DNA of 55,230 nucleotides from Terriglobia bacterium (lineage in GTDB: Bacteria; Acidobacteriota; Terriglobia; JAJPHL01). Position 1 is the stretch's first letter; each line of letters starts with the position of its first letter. This document shows, one piece after another, positions 24,235 through 32,359 of this stretch. A program made the position numbers and the translations under genes. A model generated the notes under the pieces. It was not told where the DNA came from, ran no database searches, and saw only the letters and a list, made by a program, of their open reading frames with translations. Location of the stretch: assembly GCA_021325275.1 (NCBI GenBank), contig JAJPHL010000020.1, positions 1 through 55,230 on the forward strand. Direction: 5' to 3'.

Positions 24235-25473
24235 ATGTTGACTTGGAAAACAGCCATCGGGATCGCGGTACGCGGAGAAGATCTGGAGTTTGTGTGCCTG
24301 AAGCGCGGACTCGGCGGCGTGCGCGAAGCCGGACGCACCGTGCTCAGCGGTTTTCGCGCCCGGCGCGCGGATGAAGCGCGCGCGGCGTACGCGGAGTTTC
24401 TGCGGTCGCAGGGATTATCGGCGGCGAACGCGATCGTCGCGCTCCCGCGCCGGGATGTCCTGCTGCGCACACTGGTGCTGCCGGGCGAAGCGTTAAAGTC
24501 GCTTGATAAGGCCATCGAATATCAGGTCGACAGCTTGCATCCGTTTGAAGAAGGCGGCGTCGACTACGCGTACAGTGTCTTGGGCAACTCCAGCGACGCG
24601 GGCCACGTGCTGGCCGCCGTCGTCATGATCGAGAAGAGTGCCGCCGCGTCGTATTACGAATGGTTTTCCACGGCGGGCATTCCGGTTTCCGGGTTCACCA
24701 CTTCGGCCGCCGTGCTGTATCCCCTGGCAATGGAATCGGCGCCGTCGTTCGTGATTTCCAAGAACGGCCAGACCGCGGAAATTTTGGCGGTATCGAGCCA
24801 CAACCTGCAAAGCCGCGAAGTTCCTACCGCGCATCTCGACCGCGAGTTGCCATTGTGCCGCGCCGAGCTGCGTCTCGCGGAAAACGCCGACGTTCGCACC
24901 GTCGAGCAGCCGGACATCGCCTACGCCGCGGCGCTTTCGGCGCTCGAAAAGCGCCCCTTCACGGTGAATCTGCTGCCGGAAGCGCGGCGCGTCTACCAAT
25001 CGCCGTGGACGCATGCGCTCAGTTTCGCGTTGGCGGGCGTGGTGGCGTTGTTGCTCATGGCGATGGCGGCGCGTCCCTCGATTCAGGATTATTTGTATCT
25101 CCGCCGCGTGAACGCGGAGATTCAGTCGTTGGAACCGCAGTATCGCTATATGCAAAAGCTGGAGGGGAAAGAAGGACGTTCGCTGGTCCGCATCACCGCG
25201 CTCGCCGCGTTGCGTGGACGTACGCCGTCGCGCGTTCGAGTGCTCGCGGAATTGACCCGCCTGCTGCCGCCAACGGCGTCGCTGAACGATGCCGATATTA
25301 CCGACGACGCGGTCACGATCAACGGCTCAGCCGATTCGGCCTCCGGATTGTTGCCGCTGCTGGCCAGTTCGCCGCAATTCCGAAATCCCGAGTTTCTCGC
25401 GGGCGTCACCAAAAACAACGAAGGCAAGGAAGTCTTTCGTATCCGCATGCAATTGACGGGAGGCCGGCCATGA
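24235..25473 (+). CDS. gspL: GspL-like / PilM-PilN-type assembly protein
   Basis: A 412-residue protein. The N-terminal ~240 residues are an actin-like PilM/GspL cytoplasmic domain ('TAIGIAVRGEDLEFVCLKRG', 'ANAIVALPRRDVLLRTLVLP', 'KAIEYQVDSLHPFEEGGVDY'). One membrane segment at about 260-280 ('ALSFALAGVVALLLMAMA') leads to a PilN-like periplasmic ferredoxin-fold part ('LYLRRVNAEIQSLEPQYRYM', 'VRVLAELTRLLPPTASLND'). It should recruit GspE to the membrane. I chose ATG 24235; the frame opens earlier, but that section is out-of-frame gspK. Its stop overlaps the gspM-like ATG. Confidence 0.82.
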   Translation: MLTWKTAIGIAVRGEDLEFVCLKRGLGGVREAGRTVLSGFRARRADEARAAYAEFLRSQGLSAANAIVALPRRDVLLRTLVLPGEALKSLDKAIEYQVDSLHPFEEGGVDYAYSVLGNSSDAGHVLAAVVMIEKSAAASYYEWFSTAGIPVSGFTTSAAVLYPLAMESAPSFVISKNGQTAEILAVSSHNLQSREVPTAHLDRELPLCRAELRLAENADVRTVEQPDIAYAAALSALEKRPFTVNLLPEARRVYQSPWTHALSFALAGVVALLLMAMAARPSIQDYLYLRRVNAEIQSLEPQYRYMQKLEGKEGRSLVRITALAALRGRTPSRVRVLAELTRLLPPTASLNDADITDDAVTINGSADSASGLLPLLASSPQFRNPEFLAGVTKNNEGKEVFRIRMQLTGGRP

Positions 25474-26093
25474 GCGTGACGGTTTCCTCCGGCGCGGGAA
25501 TGAGTGCGCGCGATCGCCGTGCCTTGCTGATCCTGGCGCCTTGCGTGGCGGTGATCTTGTTGGTGCGTTTCGTGCTGCTTCCGCTGTGGGACGCGGCGTC
25601 GGATTCCTCGCAGACCCTGGCGGTGCGCGAGAAAATGCTGCACAAGTATCGCGCCGCGCGGAACGCCGTGCCGTCGCACGAGTTGAGCGCGACGTCGCTG
25701 ACCACCGCGCTCGACGACGCCGAGAAAGGCTTGCTGACCTCGCCGACGCCGCCGCTGCAAAGCGCCGAGGTGCAGCAATTGGTCCGCGACCTGGCGTCGA
25801 ACGCGGGCATCCAACTGCGTTCGGTGGAGTTCACCACGCCGAAGGAATACAGCGAGGACTACATGCTGGTCGGCGTGGCGACGCAGTTCAACGCGCCCAT
25901 CGATCAAGCGATGGCTTTCTTGAATGCGCTCGAAGCGTCGCCGCGGATTTTGGGTGTGGATCATCTGCGGATCAACGCGGCGAACTTGCCGGGCATCGGG
26001 AAGGATCCGGGCAAGAAGCAGGTCGCCGTATCGATCGCCATCTCAGGAGTGGCGCGCGTGCCGGCGTCCGAAAGCAAGGTTGCCGCGAAGTAG
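25470..26093 (+). CDS. gspM: GspM-like / PilO-type assembly protein
   Basis: A 207-residue protein with one N-terminal membrane segment (about residues 20-40, 'LLILAPCVAVILLVRFVLLP'), a coiled region ('LREKMLHKYRAAR'-type) and a ferredoxin-like C-terminal half ('VQQLVRDLASNAGIQLRSVE', 'FNAPIDQAMAFLNALEASPR', 'ILGVDHLRINAA'). This is the GspM/PilO layout, the partner of GspL. The family is assigned from architecture and position rather than from a strong motif. It overlaps gspL by four bases and is followed after 9 bp by the GspC-like gene. Confidence 0.78.
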   Translation: MSVTVSSGAGMSARDRRALLILAPCVAVILLVRFVLLPLWDAASDSSQTLAVREKMLHKYRAARNAVPSHELSATSLTTALDDAEKGLLTSPTPPLQSAEVQQLVRDLASNAGIQLRSVEFTTPKEYSEDYMLVGVATQFNAPIDQAMAFLNALEASPRILGVDHLRINAANLPGIGKDPGKKQVAVSIAISGVARVPASESKVAAK

Positions 26094-26102
26094 GAGACTC
26101 TT

Positions 26103-26876
26103 ATGAGAAAACAAAGCTGGATTATCAACTTGGTGCTGGTGGCGCTGGCCGTTGTGCTGGCCATGAAGTTGCGCGCCGACTGGCAGCGCACCAACGCGCG
26201 ACAAAGCGCCGCCGACGCCATCGACAAATCGCCCGCCGCCGCCGGGGCTGCCGCGCCGAACTCGGCGCCCGCGGCGATTCCCGGCGCCGAACTGATCGCG
26301 CAGAACAATCTATTTTCCACCGACCGCAACAACGTTCAGCCGCAGGTCCAAGAGTTGAAGCCGCAGCCGCCCGATCCGCTGCTGCTGGGATCGATGAACT
26401 TCGGCAGCGGGCCGATCGCGTTCATGGTGGACGGCGCGGCGCAACCCAACACGCCTCCGCACTCGGTGCGCATCGGCGAAATGATCGGCGCGTACAAGTT
26501 GACCAAAGTCAGCGACGGTTACGCGATGGTGGAATACGAAGGCGTGGAAAAACGCATCGAGGCGCAGACTGCGCCGCATCAAGACAATCGCCTGGCTCCG
26601 CCGCCGTCGGTTGCGCAGCGGACGGCGCCCGCGCCTCCGCCGATCACCGGCGTGAAGACGGTCGGTCCCACGTCGAACACGAATGTGGCGGTGTTGCCCG
26701 ACAAAGGAACCAACAGTACAGGAAATCCGAATACTCGCTCGTCCTTCGACATGTTTGGACCGGGCGTGCAAGACAACTACCCCACAGGCACGAACCTGGG
26801 CGGCTGGGTGAAAGTCAGCGTGCCGTGGCCGATGGGTGGAACACGAAGCTGGTGGGAAAAGGCGCCAAAACAATGA
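26103..26876 (+). CDS. gspC: GspC-like inner-membrane linker protein
   Basis: A 257-residue protein with one N-terminal membrane segment ('SWIINLVLVALAVVLAMKL', residues ~5-23), an Ala/Pro linker, and a homology-region-like beta domain containing 'LIAQNNLFSTDRN', which resembles the 'NLFG' entry of PulC/GspC HR domains, and 'PHSVRIGEMIGAYKLTKVSD'. The C-terminal ~100 residues are Pro/Thr-rich and contain 'TRSSFDMFGPGVQDNYPTGT'. It probably links the inner-membrane platform to the secretin. Placing C-D last in the operon is the reverse of the enterobacterial order. Its stop overlaps the gspD ATG. Confidence 0.75.
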   Translation: MRKQSWIINLVLVALAVVLAMKLRADWQRTNARQSAADAIDKSPAAAGAAAPNSAPAAIPGAELIAQNNLFSTDRNNVQPQVQELKPQPPDPLLLGSMNFGSGPIAFMVDGAAQPNTPPHSVRIGEMIGAYKLTKVSDGYAMVEYEGVEKRIEAQTAPHQDNRLAPPPSVAQRTAPAPPPITGVKTVGPTSNTNVAVLPDKGTNSTGNPNTRSSFDMFGPGVQDNYPTGTNLGGWVKVSVPWPMGGTRSWWEKAPKQ

Positions 26877-29170
26877 TCCAAACACTGAAGCCTCGCCAAA
26901 TGAGAATCTCTCTGAAGATCGTTTCCGGGCTGCTGCTGGTCGCGTCGTTTGCGCACTCGCAAGTATTGCCGTATCAACTGCGGCCGCAGCCATCGCAACC
27001 GCAACAGACTCCGCCGCCGGCGCCGGCGCAAACTCCGCCGCCGCAAACTCCGCCGGCGCAAACGCCTGCTGCTCCCGCGCCCCAAACCGCCGCGCCCGCT
27101 GTGCCGGATGGCAATGCCAACATCGATCTGCATCTCACCGGCGCCGACCTCATGATGGTGGTCGACGCCATCGCGCGCGAGTTGAAGATGAACTGGGTCG
27201 CCGATCCGGCGATCAAAGGCTCGGTGACGATCAACACCATGGGCAACCTGAAGCGCAGCGACTTGCAACCGCTGCTCATGGCGATCCTCCGCGTGAACGG
27301 TGCGACGGCGGTCGAGAACAACGGCTTGTGGCGCATCATCCCTATTAAGGATGCGAGTCATGCGGCCATCGCGGCGACGCTCGACGCGAAGCAGTTCCCC
27401 ATCGACGATCGTTTGATGCTCGACGTGATCCCGCTGCACTTTGCCTCGGCCGTCGACATGAGCAAGCTCTTGTCGAATTACCTTTCCGACGCCGGCAGCA
27501 TGGTGGTGCACGAGCAAGGCAACATCTTATTGATCACCGACACCAGCCGCAGTCTCGAGCGTTTGGTCGAACTGATCGGCATGTTCGATTCCGATGCCTT
27601 CGCCGGGCAGCGCGTACAACTGTTTCAGGCGAAAAACTCCACCGCCGAGGCCTTGGCGGTGGATCTGCAAACCGTTTTTGCGGCGTACGCACTCTCCGGC
27701 AAGTCGCCAATTCAGTTTTTACCGGTGGAGCGGCTGAACGGTGTGCTGGTCATTAGCGCGAATCCCGCGTCGTTTCCGGAAGTGGCCAAGTGGGTGGACA
27801 AGCTCGACGTAGTGACGCGCAGCGGCGGATTGCGCAACTACGTTTACAAGGTGCAAAACGCCAAGGCCGAGGACATCGCCAATGTCTTGACCCAGCTTTA
27901 CGGCGGTTTCTCCAACAACATGGGCTCGAACCGGAGAGACGAACGGCGCAGCGGGTATCCCAGCGGCGCGCCGAGTATGGGCTCGACCAACTTGGGTAAT
28001 CCCGCGGCCGGAGCGTTCAGTTCGGGCGGCGCGGGTTCCACCATGTTGCAATCGCAGCCGCAACAAATCGGTTCGCCATCCACGAGCAACAGTTTGGCCG
28101 GCGGTGGCTTCGGACAAGGCGGCGGCTTCGGCCAAGGTGCCGCGGCAAACGCGGCGCCCACGCGGCTGGCGGGAACGCCGCAAGCCAACGGAAACGGGCA
28201 GCAGTATTACGGTCCGCGGATCGTGGCCGACATTGTGAACAACTTGCTACTCGTGCAGTGCACGCCGCAAGAGTGGGAAGACATCAAGGCGGCGCTGAAG
28301 GATTTGGATATATTGCCGCGTCAAGTGTTGATTGACGCGAAAGTCTTTGAAGTGGACCTCAACGGCGAATTGGATTTGGGCCTCAGTGCTTTTCTTCAGG
28401 CGCGCGACTCGGCGAATCGGCAATTCCTGGGATCTTTCGGATCGGCGTCGGGCGGCGCGCCGCTCTTGAGCGCATCCATTGGCACGCTGGTTGGACAATC
28501 GCGCGAGATTCTGGCGTTTCTCACCGCGGTCGACAATCGCAGCCGGATCAAAGTGATTTCCGCGCCGTCCGTGCTGGCCAGCGACAATCAAACCGCGCAC
28601 ATCGAAGTCGGCACCAGCATCCCGATTCTTACTTCGGTGGGATATACGGGCGCGCAGCAAACCGGCGGGGGTTCCATTTTCACGAACGGAATTCAGCAGC
28701 AGGAAACCGGCGTGATTCTCACCGTGACGCCGCGTATCAACTCCGGCGGAATGGTCTCATTGGCGATCAGTCAGCAGGTCTCGACGCCTGGTCCGCCTCC
28801 GTCGACGGCCATTCCTTCGCCGACGATCCAGAATCGCGAAGTCGACACGCAGGTCAGCGTGGAAGACGGGCAAACGATCGCGCTCGGCGGCATCATTCAG
28901 GAAACCAGGACGGTCACCAGCAATCGCTTACCGCTGCTCGGCGACATTCCGTGGATCGGCGGGCTGTTCGGTTCCACGACCACCAGTAAAACGCGGACAG
29001 AACTGATCGTCCTGATCACGCCGCACGTGATCCGCACGCGTCATGACGCGGATCAAATGACCGAAGACTTGAAGCACACGCTGAAGCAAGCCGCGCGGAT
29101 CTTGGGCGACACTCCATCGGAGCGCAAGCTCGATGCGCCGGAAAAACCGGAGAAGCCGGAGAAACCGTAA
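26873..29170 (+). CDS. gspD: Type II secretion outer-membrane secretin GspD
   Basis: A 765-residue secretin, start ATG 26873 (the frame is open much earlier but overlaps gspM/gspC). A signal sequence (MRISLKIVSGLLLVASFAHS) is followed by a Pro/Gln/Ala-rich stretch (~residues 38-78), then N0 ('NIDLHLTGADLMMVVDAIAR') and further N domains ('AVDMSKLLSNYLSDAGSMVV', 'LQTVFAAYALSGKSPIQFLP', 'YKVQNAKAEDIANVLTQLYG'), a Gly/Ser-rich insert (~340-430) and the secretin pore domain ending in 'VEDGQTIALGGIIQE' and 'LPLLGDIPWIGGLFGS'. The tail is an acidic-basic PEKP repeat. It forms the outer-membrane channel. Confidence 0.94.
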   Translation: MIQTLKPRQMRISLKIVSGLLLVASFAHSQVLPYQLRPQPSQPQQTPPPAPAQTPPPQTPPAQTPAAPAPQTAAPAVPDGNANIDLHLTGADLMMVVDAIARELKMNWVADPAIKGSVTINTMGNLKRSDLQPLLMAILRVNGATAVENNGLWRIIPIKDASHAAIAATLDAKQFPIDDRLMLDVIPLHFASAVDMSKLLSNYLSDAGSMVVHEQGNILLITDTSRSLERLVELIGMFDSDAFAGQRVQLFQAKNSTAEALAVDLQTVFAAYALSGKSPIQFLPVERLNGVLVISANPASFPEVAKWVDKLDVVTRSGGLRNYVYKVQNAKAEDIANVLTQLYGGFSNNMGSNRRDERRSGYPSGAPSMGSTNLGNPAAGAFSSGGAGSTMLQSQPQQIGSPSTSNSLAGGGFGQGGGFGQGAAANAAPTRLAGTPQANGNGQQYYGPRIVADIVNNLLLVQCTPQEWEDIKAALKDLDILPRQVLIDAKVFEVDLNGELDLGLSAFLQARDSANRQFLGSFGSASGGAPLLSASIGTLVGQSREILAFLTAVDNRSRIKVISAPSVLASDNQTAHIEVGTSIPILTSVGYTGAQQTGGGSIFTNGIQQQETGVILTVTPRINSGGMVSLAISQQVSTPGPPPSTAIPSPTIQNREVDTQVSVEDGQTIALGGIIQETRTVTSNRLPLLGDIPWIGGLFGSTTTSKTRTELIVLITPHVIRTRHDADQMTEDLKHTLKQAARILGDTPSERKLDAPEKPEKPEKP

Positions 29171-29259
29171 ACAGCTCAAGGTCCGCGGGGAGGGTACGAG
29201 CAAAACGGCGTGCCACTCGGAACTCGGGCCTTGGAACTGGGAACTGAGAGAGCGCGTGC

Positions 29260-29265
29260 TATGAT
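29260..29265 (+). promoter_or_regulatory. -10-like box (TATGAT) before the WxcM-like gene
   Basis: TATGAT ends 14 bp before the ATG at 29280 and would give a leader of only a few bases; no Shine-Dalgarno is seen. It lies just after a diverged copy (about 29215-29249) of the CGGAACT-rich repeat found at 13513-13584. Confidence 0.35.
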
Positions 29266-29279
29266 GGCGCTACATTCTC

Positions 29280-30266
29280 ATGGCCGACGTTTCCGGAAAA
29301 AAGCAGGTGACTTTTTTTCATCCTCAAGCGATCGTGGAAAGCAACTCGATTGGCGAGGGGACCCACATTTCCGCCTTCGCGCACGTCCTTGCGGGCGCGC
29401 GCATCGGCCGCGAATGCCAGATTGGCGATCACGTCTTTATTGAAAGCGACGTCCAGATCGGCCATCACGTCACCATCAAGTGCGGCGTGCAACTGTGGAA
29501 CGGCTTGACCGTGGAAGACGACGTCTTCATCGGTCCGAACGCCACCTTCACCAACGATCCTCCGGTGCATCCATCGCCGGCTTTGGCCCCAACGCCTGCG
29601 CGGACCCCAGCGAGAACCGTTGTCCGGCGCGGCGCGTCCATTGGGGCCAACGCCACGATTCTTCCAGGACTCACCATCGGCGCCGGCGCGATGATCGGCG
29701 CGGGCGCGGTGGTGGTCGGCGATGTTCCGGCGCGCACCGTTGTGGAGGGCAATCCGGCGCGGATCGTCAGTTACATCGGCGCGGCGGTGGAGGTGGAAGG
29801 TCCCTTGGCCGAGCCGCCGCCGCAGGAAGGCGTGCGGGCGTCGCGCGTGAAGGGCGTACAACTCCATCGACTGCCGCAACGGGAAGACTTGCGCGGTCAT
29901 CTTTCATTCGGCGAGGTGCAGCGCCAGATTCCCTTTGAGATCCGCCGCTACTTTTTGGTCTTCGGCGTGTCCGGCGAACACGTACGGGGAGAACACGCCC
30001 ATCGCACGCTGCAGCAATTCTTGATTTGCACGCATGGACGCTGCCACATCGTGGCCGACGACGGCGTGAATCGCGAGGAATTCATTCTCGCCGGGCCGTC
30101 CACCGGTTTGTACCTGCCGCCGATGATCTGGTCGGTGCAATATCGCTTCAGCGCCGACGGCGTTTTGCTGGCGTTTACCTCGGAATACTACGATCCGGAC
30201 GACTATATCCGCGATCACACCGAGTTCTTGGCGCTGGTGCGGGGCTCGGAGGCGGGGGAGATTTGA
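29280..30266 (+). CDS. WxcM-like bifunctional protein: hexapeptide acyltransferase fused to sugar ketoisomerase-type cupin
   Basis: A 328-residue fusion. Residues ~12-170 are a left-handed beta-helix with hexapeptide repeats ('[20 protein letters not shown]', '[20 protein letters not shown]', '[20 protein letters not shown]'), including '[20 protein letters not shown]', typical of sugar N-acetyltransferases. Residues ~185-320 are an FdtA/QdtA-type cupin ('[20 protein letters not shown]', '[20 protein letters not shown]', '[20 protein letters not shown]', '[15 protein letters not shown]'). Known relatives make dTDP-3-acetamido-3,6-dideoxy sugars. No aminotransferase or dTDP-glucose genes are adjacent, so the substrate here is inferred only. 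It lies between gspD and the secreted paralogs. Confidence 0.88.
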   Translation: MADVSGKKQVTFFHPQAIVESNSIGEGTHISAFAHVLAGARIGRECQIGDHVFIESDVQIGHHVTIKCGVQLWNGLTVEDDVFIGPNATFTNDPPVHPSPALAPTPARTPARTVVRRGASIGANATILPGLTIGAGAMIGAGAVVVGDVPARTVVEGNPARIVSYIGAAVEVEGPLAEPPPQEGVRASRVKGVQLHRLPQREDLRGHLSFGEVQRQIPFEIRRYFLVFGVSGEHVRGEHAHRTLQQFLICTHGRCHIVADDGVNREEFILAGPSTGLYLPPMIWSVQYRFSADGVLLAFTSEYYDPDDYIRDHTEFLALVRGSEAGEI

Positions 30267-30737
30267 AAAAACACTATGTGGCCGATGTGTTTTGGCGACT
30301 TTGTGATGCAAAGTGCCGGGAAAGTGCCTATCGAGTAAATGCTTCCCAAAAAAAGGCTTGACACCGCATACCGAAGCTTGGTTTACTGAGAAGCGTCCCG
30401 TGGGTTGGCCTACCGGGACACACGTTAGCGCCCGTTTTGTACCCCGCGCCCGAGCGCCCGTGACTAGGTGGCTAAAAAGCCGTTGACAGCGAACGAAGCA
30501 TATGATAGGTTGTCGACTTTTATAGCCCGGACACGGGTCCAGCCCTAGGGCTGTACCTACGCAATGAAATAAAAGTTTTTCGCAGGACCCTCAATCGTTG
30601 CTGGCCCACCACGACCGTGTGGTAGGCTCGTTACGGCCTTGAGGAAACAACGGACGAAAGAGGACACTCCCCCGGTAGAGGGGCGGCTTCTGAACCAGAT
30701 TTCCAGGAGAACAACGAAGGAGACGGAGAAAAACCAT
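30267..30737. other. Long non-coding leader region before the tandem secreted proteins
   Basis: No convincing gene is present. It contains two TTGACA hexamers (30358-30363 and 30483-30488), a TATGAT (30501-30506) and several GC-rich palindromic stretches (around 30520-30560 and 30600-30640). The region is AT-richer than its surroundings just downstream of 30267 and between 30483 and 30520. It looks like a strong promoter with a long 5' untranslated leader for the gene at 30738. Confidence 0.5.
30358..30387 (+). promoter_or_regulatory. Sigma70-type promoter candidate
   Basis: A consensus -35 TTGACA (30358-30363), an 18-bp spacer and TTTACT (30382-30387). A second candidate is TTGACA at 30483-30488 followed after 17 bp by TAGGTT. 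Either would drive the tandem secreted-protein genes with a long leader. Confidence 0.5.
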
Positions 30738-32300
30738 ATGAGCAAGAAAACAGCCGTAACGAGTTTTCTTATGATTTGCGCCGTGGCTCTTGTCGCAGCG
30801 CCGGCGTTTGGCCAGGGCGTGGCTTTCCAGGCCAGCAGCTTGCCAGTGCAGGTGCGCGGTGAGGGTCTCACGGAGACCATCGGCGCGGTTGTGTTGCAGG
30901 CCACCGGTTCGGGCACAGTCCCGTCTGGATCCAGCATCACGATCGTTTATTCGGGCGCGATCGCCAGCCCGAGTGCATTCACCGCACAGGCAGGTTTGTC
31001 CTGCTCGATCGGCGCCACGCCGTGCACGAATTTTACGGTGAGCGCGACGGGTAGCCAGTACACGGTTCAGGTAAACACCTCGACCTCATTTGTCGCCGGG
31101 AACTACATTGAAGTTTCCCAAATCCGCATGAACATCAATGCCTTGGGATCGGCGACCTCCACGGTGACGGCGACCCTTTCGGGCACCAGCGCTACGCCGG
31201 TGACCAATCCGATCACGTTCACGCAGTCGCAGGTTGTCGTGGCCAGCATCGTCAACCCGTCGGTTAAGGGTTCGGTGGGCAGCACGGTTCCCGCGCTTCA
31301 GACGTGCAACATCGCCGCAGCCAACACGTTCACGGTGACCTTCACTGAGAACTACCCTGCAGCGCTGACCTCCACCGTTGATGAAGGCAACTTCACGGGC
31401 GCGATCTACACGATTACCAATGGCAGCCAGGTGAACGTGGTGGTTTCCAGCGTGCCCTCCGGTTTGTCGGTGCAGGCTCAGACCTACACTGCCAAGGTCA
31501 ACGGTACCACAGTGGGCGGCACCACTGCCCTTGGCGCGGCTGTCTCCGGCGCCCTGACGCTGAACCTGGCCGGCGGCACAGCGGCCTTCCAGACCTCGAG
31601 CGGCGGCGCCCTGACCTATACGTTCTTCGTGACGGGCGATTCTACCGCAGCGATCGAGTCGTTCACCGTTACGTTCGGCATCGGTATTGCCAATAGCGCC
31701 GGCACTGGTTTCAAGGCCTCCAGCCTGCCTTCGCTCGGCACGGTGGTTTCGGCTACGGCGGCTGTGAGTCTGGCACCGAGCAGTGGAGTTGTTTCGTTCG
31801 CCACGAACAATGAGGGCGGCGGCACAGTCGCGAACATCAGCGATTGCGTCACCAACATGCTCTTCCCGTTCGTGACCAACCAGAACGGTTATGACACAAG
31901 CTTCTCGATCGCCAACACGACGAGCGACGATCTGGCCTTCGGCGCCGGCGCCGGCGCGACAGCCCAGAGCGGAAGCTGCACGATGACTCTGTGGCCCACG
32001 ACCGATACGACGCTGACTTCCTCCAGCCCGTTGGGTTCCACGGTTCAATACACCACGCCGACGATCCCCGCCGGTTCGGTGTACGCCTTCTCCATCGGTG
32101 GTAACGGTACTCCCCTTGCCGGCCAGACCGGATACATCATTACGGTTTGCCGGTTCTTGAACGCGCACGGCTTTGCGTTCTTAACCAACGGCTTCGCTCA
32201 AGCGGCTGGTCCGCAGCTCTCCCACGGCTATCTCGGTTTGGTTCTACCCAACCCGGTGGCCGGCCGGACGGCGGCGGGCGGCGAGAGCGCGGTTCAATAA
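30738..32300 (+). CDS. Ser/Thr/Gly-rich secreted protein, paralog 1
   Basis: A 520-residue exported protein, start ATG 30738 (MSKKTAVTSFLMICAVALVA, signal cleaved near 'PAFGQG') with GGAG 9 bp upstream. The mature chain is beta-rich and very rich in Ser, Thr, Gly, Ala and Val, with Cys pairs. A C-terminal block, 'CVTNMLFPFVTNQNGYDTSF' then 'GSCTMTLWPT', 'TIPAGSVYAFSI' and 'GYIITVCRFLNAHGFAFLTN', recalls a conserved C-terminal module of exported proteins in Acidobacteriota and Geobacter relatives. No enzymatic motif is seen. The N-terminal ~155 mature residues are nearly identical to those of the next gene. Likely an abundant surface or secreted structural protein. Confidence 0.82.
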   Translation: MSKKTAVTSFLMICAVALVAAPAFGQGVAFQASSLPVQVRGEGLTETIGAVVLQATGSGTVPSGSSITIVYSGAIASPSAFTAQAGLSCSIGATPCTNFTVSATGSQYTVQVNTSTSFVAGNYIEVSQIRMNINALGSATSTVTATLSGTSATPVTNPITFTQSQVVVASIVNPSVKGSVGSTVPALQTCNIAAANTFTVTFTENYPAALTSTVDEGNFTGAIYTITNGSQVNVVVSSVPSGLSVQAQTYTAKVNGTTVGGTTALGAAVSGALTLNLAGGTAAFQTSSGGALTYTFFVTGDSTAAIESFTVTFGIGIANSAGTGFKASSLPSLGTVVSATAAVSLAPSSGVVSFATNNEGGGTVANISDCVTNMLFPFVTNQNGYDTSFSIANTTSDDLAFGAGAGATAQSGSCTMTLWPTTDTTLTSSSPLGSTVQYTTPTIPAGSVYAFSIGGNGTPLAGQTGYIITVCRFLNAHGFAFLTNGFAQAAGPQLSHGYLGLVLPNPVAGRTAAGGESAVQ

Positions 32301-32359
32301 AGGAGCCGAGTGGAGACTCGGCTCGCAAGAGCTGACGATCCACAAAGGAGAAAAAACAT

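Noticed and set aside
18100-29170. Type IV pilus locus instead of type II secretion
   Set aside because: PilM/N/O-like features exist in the L/M proteins, but the set G-H-I-J-K with a GspK tip, a GspC-like linker and a secretin fits type II secretion; pilT, pilA and pilQ-specific AMIN domains were not seen.
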